The notes beneath the pieces are model-generated. The model did no database searches. It worked only from the letters and a program-made list of their open reading frames with translations, and had not been told where the DNA came from. Made by a program: the position numbers and the translations under genes. DNA of 9,167 nucleotides, from positions 1 to 9,167 of the forward strand of contig JAFMJU010000135.1 in assembly GCA_017853285.1 (NCBI GenBank). The letters are read 5' to 3'. Shown here piece by piece: positions 1 through 6,083 of the stretch (positions are counted from its first letter, which is position 1; the number at the start of each line of letters is the position of its first letter). This DNA comes from Gemmataceae bacterium (GTDB lineage: Bacteria > Planctomycetota > Planctomycetia > Gemmatales > Gemmataceae).

Positions 1-1177
1 GCCTGGAGTGCCGCAGCCGGTTGGGCGACCAGATCGGTATCCCTACCAACTCGCATGCCCTGTTGACTGCGCGGCGGTAGGTGGCCGAGTCATACCGGTC
101 ACCTGGAGGCCTGGTCGCAACCTTCCTGGGCCGTTTGGCCACCACTTCGGCATGTTTCCCTGTACCACGCCTCGCGTCGTTGCGCATCTGCACGGTGACC
201 TTGGGGCTGAAAAACACATCCGTTGGCTTGGCTGGCCAGTACTTCTCCAGGATGGCCTGGGCCTTGGGCCCGATGGGCAACACAAGTTCCTGGTCATGAT
301 GGGCAGTCTTGTGGCTTTCAGGCCTGTACAGCCAGGGCTCGCCAGGTTCGCCCTTGGTGATGTCGGCTGGGCACATGTTGACCACATCCTGGGGCCTGCA
401 CCCGACCAGGCGCTGCACCCGAACCATGTCGGCCACAACAGGTGGCAAGATCCTGAGGACGGCCTGGATGTGCTCTTCCGACACCGGCCTCACTTTTTGG
501 GTCTCCCTGGCCTTGGTCCGCCCCTTCTTCAGGGGAGGCAGCGCCCGAAGCCGTTCATAGACCCCTGGTTCAACCAGTTCCTCATGCACGGCCCATTTGA
601 ACATCTGCTTGATTCGGGCCGTGTAACGGTTGGCCGTGGATCTGGCCTTGGTCAGCTTCAGCACCACCGTTTCGGTTTGGCCTTTTGCACCTTTGGCTTT
701 TTTCTTCCGGATTTTGGTCACTGGGTCACTGGCAATCGACTCTCGAACCAGTTCCAGCTTCTTGCTGGTGAAAGCGCTGGCGGGCTCGTCGCAGCACATC
801 CTGTTGAGGAAGACCAGGCTGCGCTTGATGGTCTCAGCCTCGGAGGTTGGCTTGCCATCCTTTATGTAATAAGCGTTTGCATGGACCTGGTACCGCATGG
901 TCAGCTCCCCAATGCGTAATGGGGCTGCCAATGGCTCAGCGGCCTGAACCGTCACCTGAACAGGCTGGGCGCTTGGAATCGGCGGGCTGGCGGCAGGTTC
1001 GGCGAAGAAAAGTTCAGCAAGAAGCTGGTTATATCTTCGCCAACTCTCCTGCGATTGATATTCGCCAAGGTAATAGTCTTTGCCAGCAATCCTAACCACC
1101 CCTTGGTTACGGGGCTTGAAATGCCGATAAGCAGGTGGTTTTTTGGCAGGTCCGCGCTTCCCGTCGGGTAAATCCAT
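1..1177 (-). CDS. Tyrosine recombinase / phage-type integrase, 3' end cut off by window edge
   Basis: The frame is open from the ATG at 1177-1175 to the left edge (392 residues seen, no stop). A GGAGG ribosome site lies at 1182-1186, 4 nt before the ATG. The N-terminal part (about 15-60, with KDYYLGEY at 33-40) resembles the Arm-type DNA-binding region common in planctomycete integrases. Residues about 90-200 form the core-binding domain, ending in ARIKQMFKWAV. The catalytic domain starts near 230 and shows box I Arg261 (LVGCRPQDVV), the beta-hairpin Lys290 (SHKTAHH) and box II Arg389 in SPNRLRH. The usual box II His is Asn386, as I recall for many planctomycete relatives. The second His/Trp and the nucleophile Tyr lie outside the window. 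A Lys-rich stretch (about 148-180) interrupts the core-binding domain. Such enzymes cut and rejoin att sites to integrate or excise mobile DNA. Whether the protein is intact cannot be judged. Confidence 0.9.
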   Translation of the reverse strand, partial: MDLPDGKRGPAKKPPAYRHFKPRNQGVVRIAGKDYYLGEYQSQESWRRYNQLLAELFFAEPAASPPIPSAQPVQVTVQAAEPLAAPLRIGELTMRYQVHANAYYIKDGKPTSEAETIKRSLVFLNRMCCDEPASAFTSKKLELVRESIASDPVTKIRKKKAKGAKGQTETVVLKLTKARSTANRYTARIKQMFKWAVHEELVEPGVYERLRALPPLKKGRTKARETQKVRPVSEEHIQAVLRILPPVVADMVRVQRLVGCRPQDVVNMCPADITKGEPGEPWLYRPESHKTAHHDQELVLPIGPKAQAILEKYWPAKPTDVFFSPKVTVQMRNDARRGTGKHAEVVAKRPRKVATRPPGDRYDSATYRRAVNRACELVGIPIWSPNRLRHSR

Positions 1178-1196
1178 GGGGCCTCCAGAGGAGCAA

Positions 1197-1216
1197 ATGT
1201 AGTACATGTACTACAT
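1197..1216. promoter_or_regulatory. Perfect 20-bp palindrome, candidate operator of the integrase gene
   Basis: The sequence ATGTAGTACATGTACTACAT equals its own reverse complement over all 20 bases; the symmetry stops at 1196/1217. It lies about 20 nt upstream of the integrase ATG and 14 bp downstream of the predicted -10 box, so roughly at +8 to +27 of the transcript. A dimeric repressor bound there would block the integrase promoter. In RNA it could also fold into an 8-bp hairpin just before the ribosome site. The symmetry is seen directly; the operator role is inferred. Confidence 0.6.
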
Positions 1217-1230
1217 ACCTATCTGGGGGC

Positions 1231-1258
1231 ATTATTTGGGCTTGGCGAGAGAAGTCAA
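1231..1258 (-). promoter_or_regulatory. Sigma70-like promoter of the integrase gene
   Basis: Reading the minus strand, a -35 box TTGACT (1258-1253, 5 of 6 consensus) is followed after 16 bp by a -10 box AATAAT (1236-1231, 5 of 6). Transcription would start near 1224, leaving a leader of about 47 nt that contains the 20-bp palindrome. It lies between the tRNA terminator and the integrase, so it is well placed as an independent promoter. Confidence 0.55.
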
Positions 1259-1263
1259 ACAGA

Positions 1264-1302
1264 AAAGCCGCAAGCCCTTGTTTCACAAGAACTTGCGGCT
1301 TT
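1264..1302 (-). terminator. Intrinsic terminator after the tRNA-Gln/tRNA-Pro unit
   Basis: An 11-bp perfect stem (AAAGCCGCAAG at 1264-1274 with CTTGCGGCTTT at 1292-1302) encloses a second small CTTG/CAAG stem (1277-1280 with 1286-1289). On the minus strand the stem ends in a T run (TTTTCTGTTT). It starts 12 nt after the tRNA-Pro discriminator base, so it should end tRNA transcripts before the integrase promoter. The T/A-rich flanks would allow some action in both directions. Confidence 0.8.
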
Positions 1303-1313
1303 CTATTGAAAAC

Positions 1314-1388
1314 TCGGGGCGACAGGATTCGAACCTGCGACTTCTTGGTCCCAAACCAAGCGCTCTAGCCAGGCTGAGCTACGCCCCG
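1314..1388 (-). tRNA. tRNA-Pro (anticodon TGG)
   Basis: A full cloverleaf is visible on the minus strand: acceptor stem CGGGGCG (1388-1382) with CGCCCCG (1321-1315) and discriminator A (1314), a D arm GCTC...GAGC, an anticodon stem CTTGG/CCAAG with loop TTTGGGA, and a T arm with GGTTCGAATCC. The anticodon TGG reads proline codons. The 3' CCA is not encoded (GTT follows). It is the second gene of a tRNA pair, 43 nt after tRNA-Gln. The integrase nearby makes its 3' half a plausible attachment site. Confidence 0.95.
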
Positions 1389-1431
1389 TTGATCTTTCCC
1401 ATGCAGAGGTGCTGGCGCATAAGAGCGGCAG

Positions 1432-1502
1432 TTCCGGGACTAGGATTCGAACCTAGACTAACTGGTTCAGAGCCAGTCGTGCTACCGTTACACCATCCCG
1501 GA
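1432..1502 (-). tRNA. tRNA-Gln (anticodon CTG)
   Basis: The minus strand shows acceptor stem TCCGGGA (1502-1496) with TCCCGGA (1439-1433), discriminator A (1432), a short D arm containing GTAACGGTAGC, an anticodon stem ACTGG/CCAGT with loop CTCTGAA (anticodon CTG, glutamine codon CAG), and a T arm with GGTTCGAATCC. CCA is not encoded. It is the first gene of the Gln-Pro tRNA unit. Confidence 0.95.
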
Positions 1503-1535
1503 ATAGTTTGCCCCAATTGCCAATCAAGCAAGCTT

Positions 1536-1565
1536 AATCTAGCACCGGGGGCCGGATACTGTCAA
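1536..1565 (-). promoter_or_regulatory. Promoter of the tRNA-Gln/tRNA-Pro unit
   Basis: On the minus strand a perfect -35 box TTGACA (1565-1560) is followed after 18 bp by TAGATT (1541-1536, 4 of 6 consensus). The predicted start near 1529 is about 27 nt before the tRNA-Gln 5' end. The -35 box lies just past the stop codon of the isomerase-like gene (1575), so tRNA transcription starts right behind that gene. Confidence 0.6.
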
Positions 1566-1574
1566 ATCGGCTTC

Positions 1575-2426
1575 CTAGCCCAGTTCCTTGACCGCCTGGT
1601 TGTAAATCGCCACGCATTCCCGCACATCGCCGGTCGGGTCCTGCGGCTTCGCCTCGTACTCAATGCTCACCATCTCGGTGAAGCCCACTTCCTTCAGGGC
1701 CTTCAGCACCCCGGCAACATCCAGCACACCCTTGCCGAAGACCACGTCTTCCTTCTTGGCGTTGTCATGGTCCTTCAGGTGCACCGCGAAATTCCGCTTG
1801 CCCATCTTGCGGATCTGCTCGGCCGGATCCAGCTTCTTGCCCACCTGGGCCGAACGGATCAGATGCCCCGTGTCCATGCACGAGCCGATCAGCCGGTGAT
1901 GGTCCTTCACCGCCGCCAGAATCGTGTCCGCGTCATACCAGCGGTGCAGTTTGCCGCCACCCACGGGCCCGTGCGGATGAATCGCCACCGCGATGCCGTA
2001 CTCTTCGCAGCACTTGTCCAGGCTGTCGAAGCTGTCCGGATCCGGATCGGCCGTCAGAACCTTCAGCCCGGCACCCTTGGCGAAGTCAAACACCTTGCGG
2101 TTACCGTCATGGTCCTTGGAAAACCGCTGCACACCCCAGGCCCGGGGCGACACGCCATAGTCCGCGCACAGCTTCTGGAAGGCTTCAAGCTGCCGACCAG
2201 TGGCCCCCAGCGGCAGGTGCTTCTGGTAGAACTCGGCGTGCTGGATGCCCAGCTCCTTCATCCGCTTCAGCGCCCCTTCCAGGTCGAATTCACGGAAAGT
2301 GTAGGTCTGGCAGCCCAGCAAGAAGCCGGGGGCCGCCGCGCGGCTGGCCAGGTTGGCCAGCGCCGGGGCCGAGGCGATCGCCGCCGAGGCACCGGCCAAA
2401 AATCCGCGCCGGGAAAGTCTGCTCAT
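1575..2426 (-). CDS. Tat-exported sugar phosphate isomerase/epimerase-like TIM-barrel protein
   Basis: This 283-residue protein has the fold signature of the xylose isomerase-like TIM barrel family (AP endonuclease 2 fold, PF01261). Residues 1-30 form a Tat signal with SRRGFLAG (Arg6, Arg7) and an Ala-rich core, so it should be exported folded. Barrel landmarks in order: QTYTFREF (40-47), HAEFYQ with Glu65, AIHPHG with His150/His152, MDTGH with Asp185/His188, VHLKDHD with His216, and SIEYE with Glu256. Asp185, His216 and Glu256 fit the metal sites of ketose 3-epimerases; the fourth ligand, usually Glu, seems to be His150. The ribosome site AAGGAG lies 8 nt before the ATG. It follows the oxidoreductase gene by 27 nt in the same direction, so the two are an operon. 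A role on a 3-keto or other sugar intermediate is likely; the substrate is unknown. Confidence 0.88.
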   Translation of the reverse strand: MSRLSRRGFLAGASAAIASAPALANLASRAAAPGFLLGCQTYTFREFDLEGALKRMKELGIQHAEFYQKHLPLGATGRQLEAFQKLCADYGVSPRAWGVQRFSKDHDGNRKVFDFAKGAGLKVLTADPDPDSFDSLDKCCEEYGIAVAIHPHGPVGGGKLHRWYDADTILAAVKDHHRLIGSCMDTGHLIRSAQVGKKLDPAEQIRKMGKRNFAVHLKDHDNAKKEDVVFGKGVLDVAGVLKALKEVGFTEMVSIEYEAKPQDPTGDVRECVAIYNQAVKELG

Positions 2427-2453
2427 GGTTTTGCTCCTTCGGATAGGTTCGGA

Positions 2454-3764
2454 TCAACCCTTCAGGTATTGCTTGTAGCCGCTCAGCTTCTCCGACCAGC
2501 CTTCGCGGTAGGTCTTGGTCAGGTAAGCCTGCGCCGCGGGGTCGCTGGCCTGGAAGTTCTTCGCGTCCCAATCAAAGGCCTTCCCGGCCCGGTAAGCCAC
2601 GGTGCCCAAAAGCACCATCTCGGTCAGCCGGGCGCTGTAGTCGAACGAGCAGAGCGGCTTGCCCTCGCCCCGAATGGCCATCAGCCATTCCTTCCAGTGG
2701 CCGATCGACTTGGCGATGGTGGGCTCGGGCAGCTTCACCCCCTCGAATTTCTCCTTGGGCAGGAAGCTGTACCGGCCGTAATCGGCCTGCAGCATGCCCT
2801 TCTCTCCCACGAACAGCACGCCGTTGTCCCACTTCAGCATGCCTTCCACCGCCGGCTTGCGGCCACCGTCGTACCAGTGCACCTTCACGGCGGGCCGGTC
2901 GCCACGGGCCGCGAAATCCCAGTGGGCGGTCAGCTCGGTGGCGGCCGTGTAGGGGCTCACCGGCGTTCCCTCGGCCGAGACGCGGGTGGGCAGGTCCAGG
3001 TTCAGGGCCCAGAACGCCAGGTCGATGAAGTGGCAACCCATGTCGGCCAGCGTGCCGCCGCCAAAGGCCCAGTACTTGCGCCAGTTGAAGGGCACATATT
3101 CCTTGCTGTAGGGCACAGGCTGGATCGGCCCCAGCCACAGGTCATAATCCAGCCCCTCGGGCACCTTCTCCCCAACCGGCTGCTGGCCGTTGCCGCCCCA
3201 CGACTTGGCGCACCACACATGCACTTCCTTCACCGGGCCGATCACGCCGGCCTGGATGATCTCCACCACGCGGCGGTAGTTGTCGCCCGAGTGGATCTGC
3301 GTGCCCATCTGGGTCTGCAGCTTCTTCGCGGCCGCCATGTTCCGCAGGATGCGCGCCTCTTCCACCGTGTGGGTGAGCGGCTTCTCGCAGTACATGTGCT
3401 TCCCGGCATCCATGCCCATGGCGGCGGCGGGGAAGTGGGTGTGGTCGGGCGTGGCCACCAAAATGGCGTCCAGATCCTTGCGATCCAGCAGCTTGCGGAA
3501 ATCGCGCTCGAAGGGCACATCCGGCCACTTCTTGCGGGCCTCGGCGGCGCGCTTGTCATCCACATCGCACAGCGCGGCCACAATCCCGCCCGAGGGCTCG
3601 ATCTCCACCAGGTTGTTCAGGCCCCGGCCACCGATGCCAATGATGCCCACGCGCACCTTGTCGGCCAGCGCCGCCTTGGCGGGCAACCGGGCCGCCATCA
3701 GGCCGCCGGTGGCCGCGGCCGAGCTGATCACAAAACTACGGCGATTCAGGGGAATCTGACGCAT
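2454..3764 (-). CDS. Tat-exported Gfo/Idh/MocA family oxidoreductase
   Basis: This NAD(P)-dependent sugar or inositol oxidoreductase type is 436 residues long. Start ATG 3764 is chosen because AGGAG lies 6 nt upstream; a longer reading from TTG at 3794 has no such site. Residues 1-30 form a Tat signal (NRRSFVISSAAATGG, Arg8, Arg9). The Rossmann domain begins at VRVGIIGIGGRG (37-48). LVATPDHTHF (102-111) and the family motif EKP (127-129, catalytic Lys128) follow. The second domain contains the active-site block DMGCHFID with His245 and Asp248. The length fits the long secreted subgroup abundant in planctomycetes. Related enzymes oxidise the C3 hydroxyl of sugars or glycosides. Tat export fits a protein that folds with its nicotinamide cofactor before crossing the membrane. 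It is the first gene of an operon with the isomerase-like gene. The exact substrate cannot be read. Confidence 0.92.
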   Translation of the reverse strand: MRQIPLNRRSFVISSAAATGGLMAARLPAKAALADKVRVGIIGIGGRGLNNLVEIEPSGGIVAALCDVDDKRAAEARKKWPDVPFERDFRKLLDRKDLDAILVATPDHTHFPAAAMGMDAGKHMYCEKPLTHTVEEARILRNMAAAKKLQTQMGTQIHSGDNYRRVVEIIQAGVIGPVKEVHVWCAKSWGGNGQQPVGEKVPEGLDYDLWLGPIQPVPYSKEYVPFNWRKYWAFGGGTLADMGCHFIDLAFWALNLDLPTRVSAEGTPVSPYTAATELTAHWDFAARGDRPAVKVHWYDGGRKPAVEGMLKWDNGVLFVGEKGMLQADYGRYSFLPKEKFEGVKLPEPTIAKSIGHWKEWLMAIRGEGKPLCSFDYSARLTEMVLLGTVAYRAGKAFDWDAKNFQASDPAAQAYLTKTYREGWSEKLSGYKQYLKG

Positions 3765-3863
3765 GGGGAGCTCCTGGGTGAAAAACCGCCGCAAAGGGCG
3801 GGCACAAGGCGGGGTTGTCTGGATAATCCGTGCGCGGGAATATCAAACTCGCGGAATAATCGC

Positions 3864-3892
3864 ATGATATGCCAGCCGGTCCGGGGCCACAA
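3864..3892 (-). promoter_or_regulatory. Possible promoter of the oxidoreductase-isomerase operon
   Basis: On the minus strand, TTGTGG (3892-3887, 3 of 6 consensus) is followed after 17 bp by TATCAT (3869-3864, 5 of 6). Transcription would start near 3857, leaving a leader of about 93 nt before the ATG at 3764. It sits in the 153-bp gap between divergent genes. No convincing promoter for the plus-strand gene at 3918 was found in the same gap. Confidence 0.35.
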
Positions 3893-3917
3893 GCATCACA
3901 CGGGGGGTTGCCTGAAG

Positions 3918-4925
3918 ATGGTTTCCATGCGGGTGTTCCGGCTGATGGCAGCCTTGTTTTTCCTGGTTTTCCCCGCTGCGGGCCCCGCCCCCTGCCACGA
4001 ATGGATCCAGCCCGAACCCGGCCAACCGCCCCGCTGGGGCCACCCCGACGGCCTGTCCATCAGCCTGCAGCCCACCCCGGGCCCCAGGGGGCTGATCCGC
4101 CTCCACGCCCCCCATCTGGGCCAAACCTTTCCCCGGGTGATCAATTTCGTGTCCCTCGAACCGGTGGCTGGGGGCAGGCGTGCCCAATCCGAACTGGAGC
4201 GTTCGGCCGATGGCAACCCGGGCCTGCGCTTCACCAGCGGCGACACCCTCGAGGACGCCCTGCGCGCCACCCCAACCGGACCAAACCGGGGCGTGGTGGA
4301 AAAGCACACCGACCATGAAATCCTGCGCCTGTTCATCGCCAGCGAACGCATGCCCAACGGGGCCCATCCCGCCGTCGAGGCCCGTTTCGATTCCCGCAGC
4401 CCCCACTCGGTGACCTTCCGCACCCTGGCCGGGCCCGATTCAGCCCCCATGGCCAGCCTGGTCTTGAGCGCCACCATGGGCAACTACGCCCGCCTGCGCC
4501 GGGTCTGGCTGGCGAAGGGGCCGGTCCACGCCCGCGACCTGTGGGGCGATTACCGGCCCGACCGGCTCAATTTCGCCCCCTGGCGCGGCTGGAAGCTCGA
4601 TGAACTCACCCAGCAAGACGGTTTGGCCCGGGTGGCCTGGGAAAACGATGAGGACAACCCCGCCCAGGCCGATTACGCCCCGGGCGTGTCACCCCATTGG
4701 CGCTATCAGGGCAAAAAAGCCACCCAGTTGTGGGAGACCCGGGCGGTTCCCGGATTGGAGGCCCGGGTCAACGCGCGCAAAACCTACTGGGGCGAAAGCG
4801 GCCCCATCCCGGGCGGCATCTCGTTTGAGAATTGCGAACTCGAGGCCCCGTTCCGACCGGGCGCGGAATTCACCTTCACCGTCAGCCCGCGAACCCCGGC
4901 AGACCTGGGGTTCCGCAACCGGTGA
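3918..4925 (+). CDS. Secreted protein of unknown function, 335 residues
   Basis: I do not recognise the family. The start at 3918 (MVSMRVF) has a G-rich stretch (3902-3907) 10 nt upstream; ATG 3927 is an alternative three codons on. Residues 1-26 look like a Sec signal: Arg5/Arg8, then a hydrophobic core MAALFFLVFPAAG, with cleavage probably near 24-27. There is no lipobox before Cys26. The mature part has no membrane segment. It is rich in Pro, Arg and Trp, with blocks that look conserved: SATMGNYARLRRVWL (184-198), PHWRYQGKKATQLW (259-272) and TYWGESGPIPGGISFENCEL (289-308). The last part, ending in FRPGAEFTFTVSP, has a beta-sandwich feel. It diverges from the oxidoreductase operon and converges with purU, with only 9 nt between the two stop codons. 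High GC at third codon positions supports real coding. Confidence 0.75.
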   Translation: MVSMRVFRLMAALFFLVFPAAGPAPCHEWIQPEPGQPPRWGHPDGLSISLQPTPGPRGLIRLHAPHLGQTFPRVINFVSLEPVAGGRRAQSELERSADGNPGLRFTSGDTLEDALRATPTGPNRGVVEKHTDHEILRLFIASERMPNGAHPAVEARFDSRSPHSVTFRTLAGPDSAPMASLVLSATMGNYARLRRVWLAKGPVHARDLWGDYRPDRLNFAPWRGWKLDELTQQDGLARVAWENDEDNPAQADYAPGVSPHWRYQGKKATQLWETRAVPGLEARVNARKTYWGESGPIPGGISFENCELEAPFRPGAEFTFTVSPRTPADLGFRNR

Positions 4926-4934
4926 CGGACGGTG

Positions 4935-5816
4935 TCAGTCAAACACCACCGTCTTGCGGTCGTACACCAGCACCCGGTGGTTCAGGTGCCAGCGCAGGCC
5001 GCGGGACAGCACGATCTTCTCCAGGTCCCGGCCCTTTTCCAGCAGGTCGGCCAGGTTGTCGCGGTGCGAGATGCGCACCACATCCTGCTCGATGATCGGC
5101 CCCTCGTCCAACTCGTCGGTCACATAGTGGCTGGTCGCGCCGATCAGCTTCACGCCGCGCTCGAAGGCCCGGTGGTACGGCCGCGCGCCGATGAACGCGG
5201 GCAAAAACGAATGATGCACATTGATGATCCGACGCGGGTAGCGCGCCACGAAATCCGGCGACACCACCTGCATGTACCGGGCCAGCACCACCAGGTCGAT
5301 CTTGTGCTCCTCCAGCAGCGCCAGTTGTTTCTTCTCGGCGGCCGGTTTCTTCCCCGGTTCCACCGTGATCAGATGGAACGGGATGTTGTAAAACTCGGCC
5401 CACCGCCGCCCATCATCGTGGTTGGCCACGATCAGCGGAATCTCGCAGGGCAGTTCACCCGAATGGTGCCGGTACAGCAAATCCACCAGGCAGTGCAGGT
5501 GCTGCGAGCAGAACAGGGCCACCCGCAGCGGCTTGTCCGACCGTTCCAGCTTCCAGCGCATGTTGAAACGGTCCGCCACGGCCGCGAACCGGCGGGGAAA
5601 CCCGTCCAGGTCCAGGGTGAACCCATCCAGGTCCCATTCCACCCGCATCAGGAAAAGGTCGCGCTCGGCGTCCTGGTGCTGGTCGGCATGCAGGATGTTG
5701 GCCTGGTGACGGCACAGGAAGTCCGCGACCGCGGCCACGATGCCACGCTGGTCCGGGCAGTCGATCAACAGGATGGCGGTGCGGCGCGCCGGGGTGGGTT
5801 TGCTGGCTTGGCTCAT
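4935..5816 (-). CDS. purU: Formyltetrahydrofolate deformylase
   Basis: This 293-residue enzyme hydrolyses 10-formyltetrahydrofolate to tetrahydrofolate and formate in the cytoplasm, balancing the one-carbon pool and supplying formate for PurT-type purine synthesis. Residues about 13-90 form the N-terminal ACT domain (AILLIDCPDQRGIVAAVADF). The formyltransferase-fold catalytic domain starts near 96 (LRVALFCSQ). The signature block NVHHSFLPAFIGARPYHRA begins at 199 with Asn199 and His201. IGATSHYVTDELDEGPIIEQ holds Asp237. Together these give the Asn-His-Asp catalytic set of the family. Length is close to the usual 280-290. There is no signal peptide, unlike its neighbours. The ATG at 5816 is the only sensible start although no clear ribosome site precedes it. 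The gene converges with the secreted gene at 3918-4925. Confidence 0.95.
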   Translation of the reverse strand: MSQASKPTPARRTAILLIDCPDQRGIVAAVADFLCRHQANILHADQHQDAERDLFLMRVEWDLDGFTLDLDGFPRRFAAVADRFNMRWKLERSDKPLRVALFCSQHLHCLVDLLYRHHSGELPCEIPLIVANHDDGRRWAEFYNIPFHLITVEPGKKPAAEKKQLALLEEHKIDLVVLARYMQVVSPDFVARYPRRIINVHHSFLPAFIGARPYHRAFERGVKLIGATSHYVTDELDEGPIIEQDVVRISHRDNLADLLEKGRDLEKIVLSRGLRWHLNHRVLVYDRKTVVFD

Positions 5817-6083
5817 GGGAATTCTGGGGGTTGGGGCGGATTGGTCCGCCCGCCTTGCCTGTCTGGAAAACCAGTTTCTACCTTATCGGCCGACCCGGGG
5901 CACCCCGCAAAAAATGGCCTTTTCAGGCAGTCGCACCCGCCAAAATGCTGTGGTAATATCCCTATCGGCCTTATAACCCGCCCAACCCGCGCCCAGTCGC
6001 GGCCCGCCGCCGGCGGTCAAGAACCGAAAACCGCGAACAGTAGGGGTTTTCGTCCTTTTTTGTTCCTGAAGGAGAGTCTTCGC
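5817..6083. other. 267-bp divergent intergenic region between purU and the DUF1080 gene
   Basis: The longest gene-free gap. For purU it holds a weak promoter candidate on the minus strand: TTGCGG (5910-5905), 17 bp, GATAAG (5887-5882). A small hairpin GGGCGGA/TCCGCCC (5834-5840 with 5845-5851, loop TTGG) lies in the purU leader. On the plus strand the best -10-like box is TATAAC (5972-5977), without a good -35 box. An 8-bp word TATCGGCC occurs twice (5884-5891, 5963-5970). The right part contains the leader hairpin described separately. No coding sequence is supported here. Confidence 0.5.
6025..6061 (+). promoter_or_regulatory. Attenuator-like hairpin in the leader of the DUF1080 gene
   Basis: CGAAAACC (6025-6032) pairs perfectly with GGTTTTCG (6045-6052) around a 12-nt loop; three bases later a run of six T follows (6056-6061). 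The form is that of a weak intrinsic terminator, ending 7 nt before the AAGGAG ribosome site (6069-6074) and 22 nt before the ATG. It could act as an attenuator or stop incoming transcripts. Four of the eight pairs are A-T, so stability is modest. Function is inferred. Confidence 0.4.

Noticed and set aside
8..919. Plus-strand open frame of 303 codons
   Set aside because: It lies antisense to the integrase, whose minus-strand frame carries clear family motifs.
3815..3870. Candidate plus-strand promoter for the gene at 3918 (TTGTCT and AT-rich boxes GAATAT, AATAAT)
   Set aside because: No pair of boxes has acceptable spacing and consensus at the same time.
1206..3917. A very long plus-strand open frame running into the secreted-protein gene
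   Set aside because: It passes through the antisense of both tRNAs and of two well-supported minus-strand genes; in GC-rich DNA such stop-free shadows are common. Only the part from 3918 has a signal peptide and a sensible start.
5884..5970. Repeated word TATCGGCC (5884-5891 and 5963-5970) as a possible regulator site
   Set aside because: Eight bases, GC-rich, spaced 79 bp apart; not enough to call a binding site.
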